Source of the DNA: DATKFM01 sp046154965
GTDB lineage: Bacteria; Pseudomonadota; Alphaproteobacteria; Dongiales; Dongiaceae
Direction: 5' to 3'
NCBI GenBank assembly: GCA_046154965.1
Contig: JBJXDY010000058.1
Coordinates: forward strand, 6,560-70,559
Length of the DNA: 64,000 nucleotides
In this document: piece after piece, positions 1 through 7,854 of the stretch
How positions within the stretch are numbered: position 1 is the first letter of the stretch
How the letters are laid out: each line of letters starts with the position of its first letter
The notes under the pieces: model-generated
What the model was told of the DNA's origin: nothing
Databases searched by the model: none
What the model saw: only the letters and a program-made list of their open reading frames with translations
Position numbers and translations under genes: made by a program

Positions 1-1
1 G

Positions 2-817
2 CCGGCGCCGGAATGGGGCGGATATTCCGGCATGGTCATGAGCCATGACGGCAGCCGCATCGTCGCCGTTTCCGATGTCGGTTATTGGCTGCGGCTGGAA
101 TTGATTCTTGACGGCGACGGCAAGCTGACCGGCGTCGGTGCCGCGCAGATCGAGCCGCTGCTGGACGAGGCGGGCCAGCCCGTGTCGGGCAAGGAATGGA
201 GCGATGCGGAGGCGGTCGCCGCCGTCTCCGGCGGTTCCTACATCGTCGCCTTCGAGCGCAATCACCGCCTTTGGCGCTACGCATCGGTGGATGGCATTCC
301 CGGCGGCGTCGCCGAAGCGGTCGCCGCACCGTCCGGGATCGCCGCGCTGCCGGAGAATTCCGGTGTCGAGGCGCTGCTGGCCGATGACAGCGGCGCGCTC
401 ACACTGGTAGCCGAAAGCGGCGCACCGGGCGTCAGCCGCGGCTGGCGGCAGCAGGGATCGGCGTGGCGCGATTTGCAGATCGAGCGTTTCGACGGATTCG
501 AGCCGACCGATCTGGCCGATGCGGGGGATGGCCGGCTGGCCCTGCTGGAGCGACGCTACACGGAGCAGGACGGACCGGCAGCGCGTATCTCCTTGTTGCC
601 AAACATCCCGTCCGACGGCCCGCAGGCCACCTACAGCCTCGCCGTACTGCGATTGCCGCTAAGCGTCGACAACTTCGAGTGCATCGCCGTGCGGCCGGGC
701 CCTGGAAGTGGACGCTACATCTACCTGCTATCCGACAACAATCAGAACCCGCAGCAACGGACGTTGTTGCTGCAGTTCTACGCCCCGGGACTTGCCGCCA
801 GCGGCGACACGCCCTAG
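2..817 (+). CDS. Phytase-like esterase domain protein, 5' end missing
   Basis: The reading frame is open to the first base of the window, so only the C-terminal part (about 271 residues) of a longer gene is present. It matches what is known of the esterase-like phytase family (COG4246-type beta-propeller proteins). The visible hallmarks are a LALLERRYT segment near the middle and a closing stretch that reads FECIAVRPG, then YLLSDNN and QRTLLL. Members are usually secreted or periplasmic and about 330-380 residues long. The exact substrate is unknown despite the family name. It ends at TAG, and a 288-base non-coding gap with two CRP-like palindromes follows. Family assignment is fairly secure; function is not. 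Confidence 0.75.
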   Translation, partial: PAPEWGGYSGMVMSHDGSRIVAVSDVGYWLRLELILDGDGKLTGVGAAQIEPLLDEAGQPVSGKEWSDAEAVAAVSGGSYIVAFERNHRLWRYASVDGIPGGVAEAVAAPSGIAALPENSGVEALLADDSGALTLVAESGAPGVSRGWRQQGSAWRDLQIERFDGFEPTDLADAGDGRLALLERRYTEQDGPAARISLLPNIPSDGPQATYSLAVLRLPLSVDNFECIAVRPGPGSGRYIYLLSDNNQNPQQRTLLLQFYAPGLAASGDTP

Positions 818-885
818 TTCGGGCCGCAGCCGCACTTCCGGTCATCGGATGGGGTTAATGCTCAACCGGCGATATTTCGCCCGAA

Positions 886-901
886 TGTGACCGCAGTCAC
901 G
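886..901. promoter_or_regulatory. CRP/FNR-family-like binding palindrome, upstream copy
   Basis: TGTGAC, four bases, GTCACG. This is close to the CRP consensus TGTGA-N6-TCACA. A second site with the same half-sites lies 72 bp downstream. It sits in the 288-base gap before the methyltransferase gene. The rest of that gap (818-1105) holds no gene that I can support. The regulator itself is not in the window. Confidence 0.5.
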
Positions 902-957
902 CGGGTATCCGGCAAGACCCTCTAATCCAAGCCGTCAGAATGGTTTGAGACCCCGGG

Positions 958-973
958 TGTGACGGCTGTCACG
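958..973. promoter_or_regulatory. CRP/FNR-family-like binding palindrome, downstream copy
   Basis: TGTGAC, four bases, GTCACG, with the same half-sites as the copy at 886. The 72 bp spacing is close to seven helical turns, which would put two dimers on the same DNA face. Its centre is about 140 bp before the methyltransferase start codon. Confidence 0.5.
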
Positions 974-1105
974 CTTGGGCATGTCCGGGGATGAAAACCG
1001 ACCGCCGGCTGTTTCCAGGGATGAACCGCACCGGCATCAGGCGCGACATCGGGAAACAGGCAGCACCAGTCCGCCCGGCGGACGTGGGACGGGAGCGAAG
1101 GGATC

Positions 1106-2005
1106 ATGAGCAACCCAGCCAGGCCGGAACGGCCGCCGGGCAGCATAGCGCGGACCGCCATCACTGCCGCGGATATCCGTAACGCCGGCACCAACATGCA
1201 GCAGATGGCGAGCGAACTGGATTGCCTGCGCCATCAGGCCATGGGCTGGGAGACCGCCACGAATCAGGTGCTGACCGACGTCGGCCTGCAGCCGGGCATG
1301 CGTTGCCTGGATGTCGGCAGCGGCATCGGCACGGTACTCCGCCTCATGGCCGACCGCGTCGGCCTCGGTGGTCAGGTGGTCGGCCTGGACAGCAACAGCC
1401 GCGCCGGTCAGTTCTCGCTCTTGGACCTCCATCGCCAGGGCTACCAGCAGGTGTCGTTCCTGCGCGGCGATGTAAACCGCACCGACGAAATCCCGCCGGA
1501 GTCATTCGACATCGTGTTCGGCCGCTTCCTGCTGTTTCACATGATCGACCCCGCCGCCACGCTGCGCCGCATGTTTGAGTGGGTGAAGCCCGGCGGCTGC
1601 CTAGTGGTGCAGGACTATGACCTGGCGCCGCTGGATATCCATCCGCACCATCAGCTGTTCGCCGAGTTCCGCCGCATCTGTTTTGCGGTCATGGCGCAGA
1701 CCGACCGGGATATTCGGCTGGGGTTGAAGCTGCGCACGCTGTTTGCCGCGGGCACCGGTGGCGCCGCCGATGGCGGCCGCGTCCATGCCCGGCAGACGAC
1801 GCTGACTGAGGCGTCGGAATTGGTCGCCGCCGTTTATCGCACCCTATTGCCGATGGCGCTGGAGCTGGGTGTCACCAATGACCGGGACGGTACCCTTGCC
1901 GAACGCATCCTGGATCTGCCGGGAAAAAACGCCCATGCCGTGCTGTGGCCGCTGCTGCACTCGGCTTGGCGGCGCAAGCCGGCGCTAGGCGACCCGGCGT
2001 CGTAG
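1106..2005 (+). CDS. Class I SAM-dependent methyltransferase
   Basis: A 299-residue soluble protein. The SAM-binding motif I, LDVGSGIGTVLRLMA, sits around residues 69-83, followed by the acidic end of strand 2 (VVGLDSN) and the motif IV region FDIVFGRFLLFHM. The C-terminal third is a substrate-side extension without a family signature that I recognise, so the methyl acceptor is unknown; small metabolites and quinones are both possible. The ATG is preceded by a GGGAGCGAAGGG ribosome-binding site. The last 21 bases overlap the convergent amidotransferase gene. The twin CRP-like palindromes upstream suggest catabolite or redox control. Confidence 0.8.
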   Translation: MSNPARPERPPGSIARTAITAADIRNAGTNMQQMASELDCLRHQAMGWETATNQVLTDVGLQPGMRCLDVGSGIGTVLRLMADRVGLGGQVVGLDSNSRAGQFSLLDLHRQGYQQVSFLRGDVNRTDEIPPESFDIVFGRFLLFHMIDPAATLRRMFEWVKPGGCLVVQDYDLAPLDIHPHHQLFAEFRRICFAVMAQTDRDIRLGLKLRTLFAAGTGGAADGGRVHARQTTLTEASELVAAVYRTLLPMALELGVTNDRDGTLAERILDLPGKNAHAVLWPLLHSAWRRKPALGDPAS

Positions 2006-2902
2006 GGGTGCGCGTCCCATCGCCGGCGCTGCCGCGGCCGGCGTAGCCTGCCGGCGTTCTTCCACCAGATCCATCCAGCTGTTGGCCACCGTTTCGGTGA
2101 AGGCGTAGCCCGCCGCGAAATGCGCCGCCACTTCGGCGATCACCTGAGTTTCCACCGCTTCCGCCAGCTCGCCGTAATGGGTCTCCACCGAGGCCCAGCA
2201 ATCCCGCGGGAAGTTCCGGGCGTCGCGCTCGGTCACCTCCAGATGGAACTGGAAGCCATAGGTGGTCTCGCCCAGGCGATAGGCCTGGTGGGCGCAGGTA
2301 TCGTTCGCCATCAGCAGCACCGCGCCCTCGGGCAGATCGAAGCTGTCCTGGTGCAACTGCATCAGGCGCTGCTCCGGCGCCAGCCCGGCCAGCAGCCGGT
2401 CGCGCTGCGCCGCCGCCGTCAGCCGCAGCGGCAGATAGCCGATCTCCAGCCCCCCGAACGGGAACACCTGGCTGTCGAAAGCGCGGGCAATGAGCTGGGC
2501 CCCCAGGCAGATGCCGAAGATCGGCTTGGCTTCCTGGTGGAACCGGCGAATCAACGGCAGCAGTTTCTTGAAGGCGGGATAGCCGGCATCGTCTCCCGCA
2601 TGCATCGGGCCGCCGAGGATGATCAGCCCATCGAGCCCCGCCGTGGTGCGCGGTAGCCGCTGGCCCTGATGAATAAGCACCGTGCGCAGCACGGCGCCGC
2701 GCGCGCGCGCGAAGTCGCCGATGATACCCACTGGCGTCACCGGGCAGCTCTGCACCACCAGAAGCACCGGGCCGCCGCCGGCGCCGCCGGTCTTCGCCAC
2801 GGCATTGAGGTTCGCGGCCTTGTAGGGCGCGGCATGTTCGGCGGTGTCGGAGATGGCGCGGGAGCGAGTCCGCGGGCGCGAGGCCCGAAGTGCCATAGCC
2901 AT
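1985..2902 (-). CDS. Class I glutamine amidotransferase domain protein
   Basis: A stand-alone GATase1 protein of about 305 residues, of the GMP-synthase-like subfamily. The nucleophilic cysteine lies in FGICLGAQLIARAF and the catalytic histidine in YGFQFHLEVTE; LIILGGPMHAGDD gives the oxyanion-strand motif. Such proteins hydrolyse glutamine or gamma-glutamyl compounds, but no synthetase partner is adjacent, so the true substrate is open (gamma-glutamyl-polyamine or folate-type hydrolysis are possibilities). I chose the ATG at 2902 because GGAAGGAA precedes it; an upstream in-frame start would add 61 basic residues without family similarity. The first 45 residues are a basic, probably disordered extension. 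Confidence 0.8.
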   Translation of the reverse strand: MAMALRASRPRTRSRAISDTAEHAAPYKAANLNAVAKTGGAGGGPVLLVVQSCPVTPVGIIGDFARARGAVLRTVLIHQGQRLPRTTAGLDGLIILGGPMHAGDDAGYPAFKKLLPLIRRFHQEAKPIFGICLGAQLIARAFDSQVFPFGGLEIGYLPLRLTAAAQRDRLLAGLAPEQRLMQLHQDSFDLPEGAVLLMANDTCAHQAYRLGETTYGFQFHLEVTERDARNFPRDCWASVETHYGELAEAVETQVIAEVAAHFAAGYAFTETVANSWMDLVEERRQATPAAAAPAMGRAPLRRRVA

Positions 2903-3098
2903 GCTATCTGGTTCCTTCCAAAGATGCCGGCGACAATACCGGTCGATCCACAAAAGGACGCCTAACGTCGTAGCATAACCCTGAGCAGCGGCCGGCGGTT
3001 CCTCTTGCCGGCGCCCCCGGGGGCCATAGGCACGTGCGGGTGCGTCTTCGAAGCGAGAAAGTATGATTCCTGAGTTTAGAATCAAGAAAAAATTTTCC

Positions 3099-3130
3099 CA
3101 GCGCCGAAAAAACTTCGCGCTGTGGCGCTG
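3099..3130. other. Imperfectly spaced inverted repeat in intergenic gap
   Basis: CAGCGCC and GGCGCTG flank an 18-base A-rich loop in the 318-base gap (2903-3220) between the amidotransferase and dienelactone hydrolase genes. It could be an operator or a weak hairpin. The rest of the gap holds only the terminator below. Confidence 0.3.
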
Positions 3131-3175
3131 AGAGCACAGAATCGTGGTGAAGATTAAGGAAACGTAAAGAAGGAG

Positions 3176-3212
3176 CGCGTCTCCCGCCTCATCGGGCGAA
3201 GCGGGAGACGCG
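3176..3212 (-). terminator. Intrinsic terminator after the dienelactone hydrolase gene
   Basis: CGCGTCTCCCGC and its complement GCGGGAGACGCG form a perfect 12-bp stem 9 bases beyond the stop codon of the minus-strand hydrolase gene. It is followed on that strand by a T-rich CTCCTTCTTT tract. Confidence 0.75.
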
Positions 3213-3220
3213 GCGGGCTC

Positions 3221-4003
3221 TCAACCCAGGTTCTTGCGCAGGAATTCCAGCGTCCGAGCCCAAGCTATCTGGGCGTTTTCCTTGTCATAGTTGTCGCCGG
3301 TCGGATTGGCGAAGGCGTGGTTGGCGGAGTAGCTGTAGATCTCGGCGCTCCTGCCCGCCGCCTTCAAGTTGGCTTCGAAGCCCTGCACCATCGCCGGGTT
3401 GATCCACTCGTCTTGCTCGGCGAATTGACCGAGCACCGGGCCCTTCAGCTTCTTCAGATCGTCGGCCGGACGCTCGACGCGGCCGTAATAGATGACAGTC
3501 GCGTCGACAGGCGTGGTGATGGAAGCATTGAGCGACCAGCCGCCGCCGAAGCACCAGCCGATGGTACCCACCTTGCCGTTGCCGCGGGAGTCGGCGCGCA
3601 GCCAGGCGATCCAGCTCGACAATGTTTCCTCGGCCTGGGCGGAATCGACGCCCTTCATATAGGTCTCGGCATCGGCGGGTGCTGAGGCGACCTTGCCGTC
3701 ATAGAGATCGACCGCCAGCGCCAGGAACCCCTCTTTGGCGAATTCGGCGGCCATGGTCTTGATCTCGTCATTGAGGCCCCACCATTCATGGATCAGCAGC
3801 ACCGTCGGTGCCGGCGTCGCCGCGGGCACCGCCAGCGCGGCCTTAACCTCGCGCCCGCCTGATGTCTTGAGCGAGACCATCTCCGTGGTCTCGGCGGCCA
3901 TGGCGGTGAGACGCGGTTCGGCCAGGATGGCGGCCAGCGGCAGGCCGGCGATACCGGTGACCAGGGTGCGGCGGGCGACTTTAGCGGCTTCCAAGCGGGT
4001 CAT
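3221..4003 (-). CDS. Dienelactone hydrolase family protein with Tat-like signal
   Basis: A 260-residue alpha/beta hydrolase. The nucleophile cysteine is in GWCFGGGW, the acid in EQDEWINP and the histidine in NHAFANP, which gives the Cys-Asp-His triad typical of the dienelactone hydrolase family. The N-terminus has a twin-arginine segment (VARRTLVTG) followed by a hydrophobic stretch and Ala-rich cleavage region, so export by Tat is likely. The ATG at 4003 has a GGAGAAAG ribosome-binding site. An upstream in-frame extension of 60 residues lacks support. It is monocistronic, with its own terminator. The natural ester or lactone substrate cannot be read from the sequence. Confidence 0.85.
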   Translation of the reverse strand: MTRLEAAKVARRTLVTGIAGLPLAAILAEPRLTAMAAETTEMVSLKTSGGREVKAALAVPAATPAPTVLLIHEWWGLNDEIKTMAAEFAKEGFLALAVDLYDGKVASAPADAETYMKGVDSAQAEETLSSWIAWLRADSRGNGKVGTIGWCFGGGWSLNASITTPVDATVIYYGRVERPADDLKKLKGPVLGQFAEQDEWINPAMVQGFEANLKAAGRSAEIYSYSANHAFANPTGDNYDKENAQIAWARTLEFLRKNLG

Positions 4004-4124
4004 GTTCTTTCTCCGTGGATTTGATGGGGTCTGGGCGGACTCTGACGCGGTTTCCGCTAGGATCAAGCGCGGCGGGCGCCCTCGGCGCCGCCTCATGGAG
4101 AAATAAACGTCAAACAGGCCGTGT

Positions 4125-5324
4125 TTAATCCACGACCCAACGGCGGCGCAGTTCCGCCAGGCTGCCGGCGGCGATCGCGGCACGGACTTCGGCCATCAGG
4201 CGGTTCATGACCGCGATGTTGTGGATGGAGATGATCTGCCCGGCCAGCCCCTCGCCCGCCTTCAGCAGGTGATGGATGTAACCGCGGGAGAAGTTGCGGC
4301 AGGAATGGCAGCCGCAACCGGGATCGAGCGGCCCGCCATCTTCGCGGTATTGGGCATTGCGCAGATTGATGCGCTCTCCCGGCTCGCCCGGCAGCAGCGC
4401 CCCGCCATGGCGGGCCATGCGGGTGGGGGCCACGCAATCGAAGGTGTCGATGCCCTGCTGCACATTGTCGATGATGTCGGCGAAGCTGCCGATGCCCAGG
4501 AGATGCACGGGGCGGTGGCCGTTGAGATGCGCCATGGTGTAGCCGACGACCTCGCGCATCTGGCCTTTGCTGCCGCCAAGGGAGCCGCCGACCGCCAGGC
4601 CGAAGAATGACTGGGCGTTGATGAACTCCGCCGAAACCTGCCGGAGATCGGAATAGACGCCGCCCTGGACGATGCCGTAGAGCGCCTGGCGGCGGTCCAG
4701 CGCCAGGCTCTCCTGGGCGCGTTCGAAGGCGGTGAGACAGCGCTTGGCCCAGCGGTGGGTCAGCTCCATGGATTTGGCGGTGTAGTCCCGGCTGTCATGG
4801 AAGGCGGTGCATTCGTCGAACACGACGATCAGGTCTGCGCCCAGCTTCTGCTGAATCTCGATGGAGCTTTCCGGCGTCAAGGTGTGGCGCGAGCCGTCGA
4901 TGTAGGAGCGGAACTCCGCCCCCTCCTCGCTGACCTTGATCAGCGTCGGCGGCCGGGCATTGTCGCGGCTGCCCTTGATCTCCGACGCGACCGAGCCGTG
5001 GCCCAGGCTGAACACCTGGAATCCGCCGGAATCCGTCAGCATCGGTCCGTCCCAACCCATGAATCTGTGCAAGCCGCCCATGCGCGCCACCAGATCGGCG
5101 CCGGGCTGCAGCATCAGGTGATAGGTGTTGGACAGGATGATGCTGGTGCCGGCCTCCTTCGCCTGCGCCGGCGTCACCGCCTTCACCGCCGCCTTGGTGC
5201 CGCAGAAGATGAAGGCCGGCGTATCGAATGTGCCGTGGGGCGTCTCATAGCGCCCGGTGCGCGCCCGGCTGCCGGCGGGATCGCGGGCGGTGATGTCGAA
5301 GGAGAAGCCGGGATAGTCGGTCAC
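4125..5324 (-). CDS. tgt: tRNA-guanine transglycosylase
   Basis: A 399-residue enzyme that exchanges guanine-34 for the queuosine precursor preQ1 in tRNAs with GUN anticodons. The catalytic aspartate region DSGGFQVFSLG is present. The zinc site is also complete: C-x-C-x2-C in GCGCHSCRNF, with the ligand histidine about 25 residues on. FDCVAPTRMARHG marks the tRNA-interacting part. Translation starts at GTG behind a GAGAGAG site. The gene lies 10 bases downstream of the queuosine precursor transporter gene and is surely cotranscribed with it. Between its stop and the hydrolase start (4004-4124) there is a GC-rich hairpin near 4071-4092 but no clear T-tract. Confidence 0.97.
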   Translation of the reverse strand: MTDYPGFSFDITARDPAGSRARTGRYETPHGTFDTPAFIFCGTKAAVKAVTPAQAKEAGTSIILSNTYHLMLQPGADLVARMGGLHRFMGWDGPMLTDSGGFQVFSLGHGSVASEIKGSRDNARPPTLIKVSEEGAEFRSYIDGSRHTLTPESSIEIQQKLGADLIVVFDECTAFHDSRDYTAKSMELTHRWAKRCLTAFERAQESLALDRRQALYGIVQGGVYSDLRQVSAEFINAQSFFGLAVGGSLGGSKGQMREVVGYTMAHLNGHRPVHLLGIGSFADIIDNVQQGIDTFDCVAPTRMARHGGALLPGEPGERINLRNAQYREDGGPLDPGCGCHSCRNFSRGYIHHLLKAGEGLAGQIISIHNIAVMNRLMAEVRAAIAAGSLAELRRRWVVD

Positions 5325-5334
5325 GAAATCTCTC

Positions 5335-6129
5335 TCACAGAGTCGCCCGGTAGGCCGGGCGATCCTCGGGCGGCAGGCAGCGCCGCGCCAGATACATGAA
5401 CGGCGACTCCATGAACGCCAGCGCCAACCGCAGCAGATAGGTGCCGAGAATGTAGGTGAAGATCAACGCGCTCCACGGCACCGGCACCGGCGCCAGCACC
5501 TTGAAGGCGAGCAGGCTGAAAACCGTATTGTCGATCAGCGCCGAAACCGCCGTGGAGCCGGTTGTGCGCAGCCAGAGCAGCCGTGCATGGGTGAAGCGCC
5601 GTAGCAGCAGGAAAACCCACCGGTCGTTGAACTGGCTGACCAGGTAGGAGGTCATGCCGGCGATCAGGAACGCCGGCGCGGGCAGGAACAGCGCCACGAT
5701 ATGCTCGTGATAGGGCAACGCCCAGACAAAGCCCTCGCCCGCCTGCTCCGGCGTCAGCGGCGGATAGCCCATGCCGATCAGCGTGAAGACCGTCGCCAGC
5801 AGATAGCTGGCAAAGCCCAGCATGATGCCGCGCCCAGCCGCGGCGCGGCCGTAGAACTCCGTCAGGCAGTCGGTGGCGAAGTAGCTGGCGGTGAACACCA
5901 CCGTGCCCAGCGCCACCGGATCGGTGTAGATGCCGAACTTCACCACCTTCAGCACCTGGATGTTCGCGATCAGGATGGCGACGACGATGAAGGCGTAGAG
6001 TCCATGCTTGCCGAACAGCCGGAGCATGAACAGCACGGCGAGATAGCAGACGACGACATCGATAGCCAGGACGAGCTCGGGCGGCAGGCCGTTAAGCAAC
6101 GCCACCAGCTGGGCTGGCCATTCATTCAT
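5335..6129 (-). CDS. yhhQ: Queuosine precursor transporter, YhhQ/VUT family
   Basis: A 264-residue membrane protein with about six to seven hydrophobic segments and the family motif ASYFATDCLTEFYG. YhhQ proteins import preQ0/preQ1 (and in some bacteria queuine) across the inner membrane. Adjacency to tgt, 10 bases downstream, supports salvage of the precursor for tRNA modification. The ATG is preceded by GGACAGGAA. A related annotation, vitamin uptake transporter, would be less consistent with the tgt neighbour. I see no preQ1 riboswitch in the 76 bases upstream, which instead hold the rpmB terminator. Confidence 0.9.
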   Translation of the reverse strand: MNEWPAQLVALLNGLPPELVLAIDVVVCYLAVLFMLRLFGKHGLYAFIVVAILIANIQVLKVVKFGIYTDPVALGTVVFTASYFATDCLTEFYGRAAAGRGIMLGFASYLLATVFTLIGMGYPPLTPEQAGEGFVWALPYHEHIVALFLPAPAFLIAGMTSYLVSQFNDRWVFLLLRRFTHARLLWLRTTGSTAVSALIDNTVFSLLAFKVLAPVPVPWSALIFTYILGTYLLRLALAFMESPFMYLARRCLPPEDRPAYRATL

Positions 6130-6154
6130 CGCCTGTTCCTGTCCCCTAATGCAA

Positions 6155-6180
6155 GAAGCCCGCGGCGGGCCGCGGGCTTC
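6155..6180 (-). terminator. Intrinsic terminator downstream of rpmB
   Basis: GAAGCCCGCGG and CCGCGGGCTTC form an 11-bp perfect stem with a 4-base loop, 25 bases past the rpmB stop. It is followed on the minus strand by TTGCATT, a weak T-tract. Confidence 0.65.
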
Positions 6181-6205
6181 GTCGTCTTCTGAACCGATGT
6201 GCGCT

Positions 6206-6499
6206 TTAGGCGGCGGTGCGCGCCATCGCTTTTTCGATTCTATGCTTCAGGCGCCGCGCCTCGACCGGCAGCTTGGTATTCGACGTCTTCAGCAGATAGG
6301 CGTCGAGGCCGCCGCTATGCTCGATAGTGCGGATTGCACTCACGGTCAGGCGCAGGCGCACCTGCAGGCCCAGCGCATCGCTCAGCAGCCGGGTCGATTG
6401 CAGGTTCGGCATGAAGCGCTTCTGCGTCTTGTTGTTCGCATGGCTGACATTGTGGCCATACTGAACGCCCTTGCCGGTAATGTCGCATCGCCGCGCCAT
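6206..6499 (-). CDS. rpmB: 50S ribosomal protein L28
   Basis: A 97-residue basic protein of the usual alphaproteobacterial length. It opens with MARRCDITGKGVQYGHNVSH, the highly conserved L28 signature. It belongs to the large ribosomal subunit. The gene stands alone, with a promoter and a GC-rich leader hairpin upstream and its own terminator downstream. No rpmE or rpmG is adjacent. Confidence 0.98.
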   Translation of the reverse strand: MARRCDITGKGVQYGHNVSHANNKTQKRFMPNLQSTRLLSDALGLQVRLRLTVSAIRTIEHSGGLDAYLLKTSNTKLPVEARRLKHRIEKAMARTAA

Positions 6500-6527
6500 C
6501 GTCGTATCCTCGATAAGTAGATAGGGA

Positions 6528-6548
6528 GCGGGGCGACCAGCGCCCCGC
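6528..6548 (-). promoter_or_regulatory. Hairpin at the 5' end of the rpmB leader
   Basis: GCGGGGCG and CGCCCCGC form a perfect 8-bp stem with a 5-base loop, right where transcription from the predicted promoter would begin. It leaves about 28 bases to the rpmB ATG. It could stabilise the mRNA or take part in autoregulation; this is inference. Confidence 0.45.
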
Positions 6549-6557
6549 AGGCCGGGG

Positions 6558-6586
6558 TTTCTAGGCTACCGGCCGGGCGGCGTCAA
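6558..6586 (-). promoter_or_regulatory. Sigma-70-type promoter for rpmB
   Basis: On the minus strand, TTGACG, 17 bases, TAGAAA. The predicted start, at about 6551, lies just before the leader hairpin. The rest of the 165-base gap to meaB shows nothing else. Confidence 0.5.
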
Positions 6587-6664
6587 GGGCGGGGCAAAGC
6601 ACCGATCTCCGCCTACTCAGCGACTAATCGAAGTGTTATCAGATAGTTAGCCTGCGAAAAGCGG

Positions 6665-7666
6665 CTATCCCCGGCTGAGGAAGCGGTTTAGCAGATCCTG
6701 GGCCGCACGGGCGGTCGAGAGCCTGCCGGCCGCCACCTGCACCTCATAGTCGGCCAGACGCTCGGCAATGGCGGCATCGGCCCGCAGTGCGGTCAGCAAG
6801 CTATCGGACAACTCGTTCCACAGCGCCGCCTTCGCCTGTTCGGACCGGCGCCGCGCCAGCAGGCCCGAGACTGCGATCGCCGACTTGAAGCGCAGGACCA
6901 ACTGCCAGACATCGCCGATGCCGGTGCCCGTCAGCGCCGAAACCTGCCGCACTTCCGGCGTCCAGCCCGGCGTGGCGCCGCGCAGCAGGCGGATCGCATG
7001 GGAATAGTCCGAAGCCGTGCGGCCGGCCGCCGCCTGCAGATCGCCATCGGCCTTGTTGACGAGGATCAGATCGGCCAACTCGACAATGCCGCGCTTCACC
7101 CCCTGCAATTCATCGCCGCCGGCCGGCGGCAGTAACAGCAGGAACATGTCCACCATCTCGGCCACGGCGGTTTCCGACTGGCCGACGCCCACGGTCTCGA
7201 CGATCACCACGTCGAAGCCGGCGGCCTCCACGGCGACGATGGCGTCGCGGGTGCGGCGGGCCACGCCGCCCAGCGTATCGCCGGCGGGCGATGGCCGGAT
7301 AAAGGCGGCCGGATGTTTCGCCAGTTCGGCCATGCGGGTCTTGTCGCCGAGGATCGAACCGCCGCCCAGCTTTGAGGAGGGATCGATGGCCAGCACGGCG
7401 AGCCGGTGGCCCTCGCCGATCACATGCAGCCCGAAGCTCTCGATGAAGGTGGATTTTCCCACACCCGGCGGGCCGGAGATTCCGAGCCGCACCGATCTGC
7501 CGCTGGCCGGCAGCAGGCGATCCAGCAGCGCCGCCGCGTCGGCGCGATGGTCGGCCCGCTGGGACTCGATCATCGTGATCGCCCGGGCCAACGCCCGCCG
7601 GTCGCCGCCGATGATAGCGGCAGCGTGGTCCCCGCTGTTCGTTGTTGCGGTAAGCCGCTTGGTCAT
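6665..7666 (-). CDS. meaB: Methylmalonyl-CoA mutase-associated GTPase MeaB
   Basis: A G3E-family GTPase of about 333 residues that protects and reactivates adenosylcobalamin-dependent methylmalonyl-CoA mutase. The P-loop GISGPPGVGKST is clear. Other motifs are VLAIDPSSKLGGGSILGDKTRM, here split as VLAIDPSS and GGSILGDKTRM, and the base-specificity motif LILVNKADGD. The mutase itself lies about 16 kb away on the same strand. I chose the ATG at 7666, which begins MTKRLTATT; a TTG at 7717 would add 17 residues. The N-terminal 26 codons have a partly matching truncated copy at 8963-9040. Older names for the family are ArgK or LAO/AO transport ATPase. Confidence 0.93.
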   Translation of the reverse strand: MTKRLTATTNSGDHAAAIIGGDRRALARAITMIESQRADHRADAAALLDRLLPASGRSVRLGISGPPGVGKSTFIESFGLHVIGEGHRLAVLAIDPSSKLGGGSILGDKTRMAELAKHPAAFIRPSPAGDTLGGVARRTRDAIVAVEAAGFDVVIVETVGVGQSETAVAEMVDMFLLLLPPAGGDELQGVKRGIVELADLILVNKADGDLQAAAGRTASDYSHAIRLLRGATPGWTPEVRQVSALTGTGIGDVWQLVLRFKSAIAVSGLLARRRSEQAKAALWNELSDSLLTALRADAAIAERLADYEVQVAAGRLSTARAAQDLLNRFLSRG

Positions 7667-7854
7667 TGATACGATCGCTGGCCGGGAGATCTCATGGGTT
7701 GCGCGCAGGCGCGGCAAATCTCAACCAGCGTACCGCAGGGAATCCTTGTCGGCCATACTCCAGATGCCCGCGCCGCCAGGGCGCCGGCGCGGTCATGATC
7801 CAGTGGCCAGAACAAGCCTAAATCGGCCCGGACCTGTCAGTCCGGGTGCAATGA

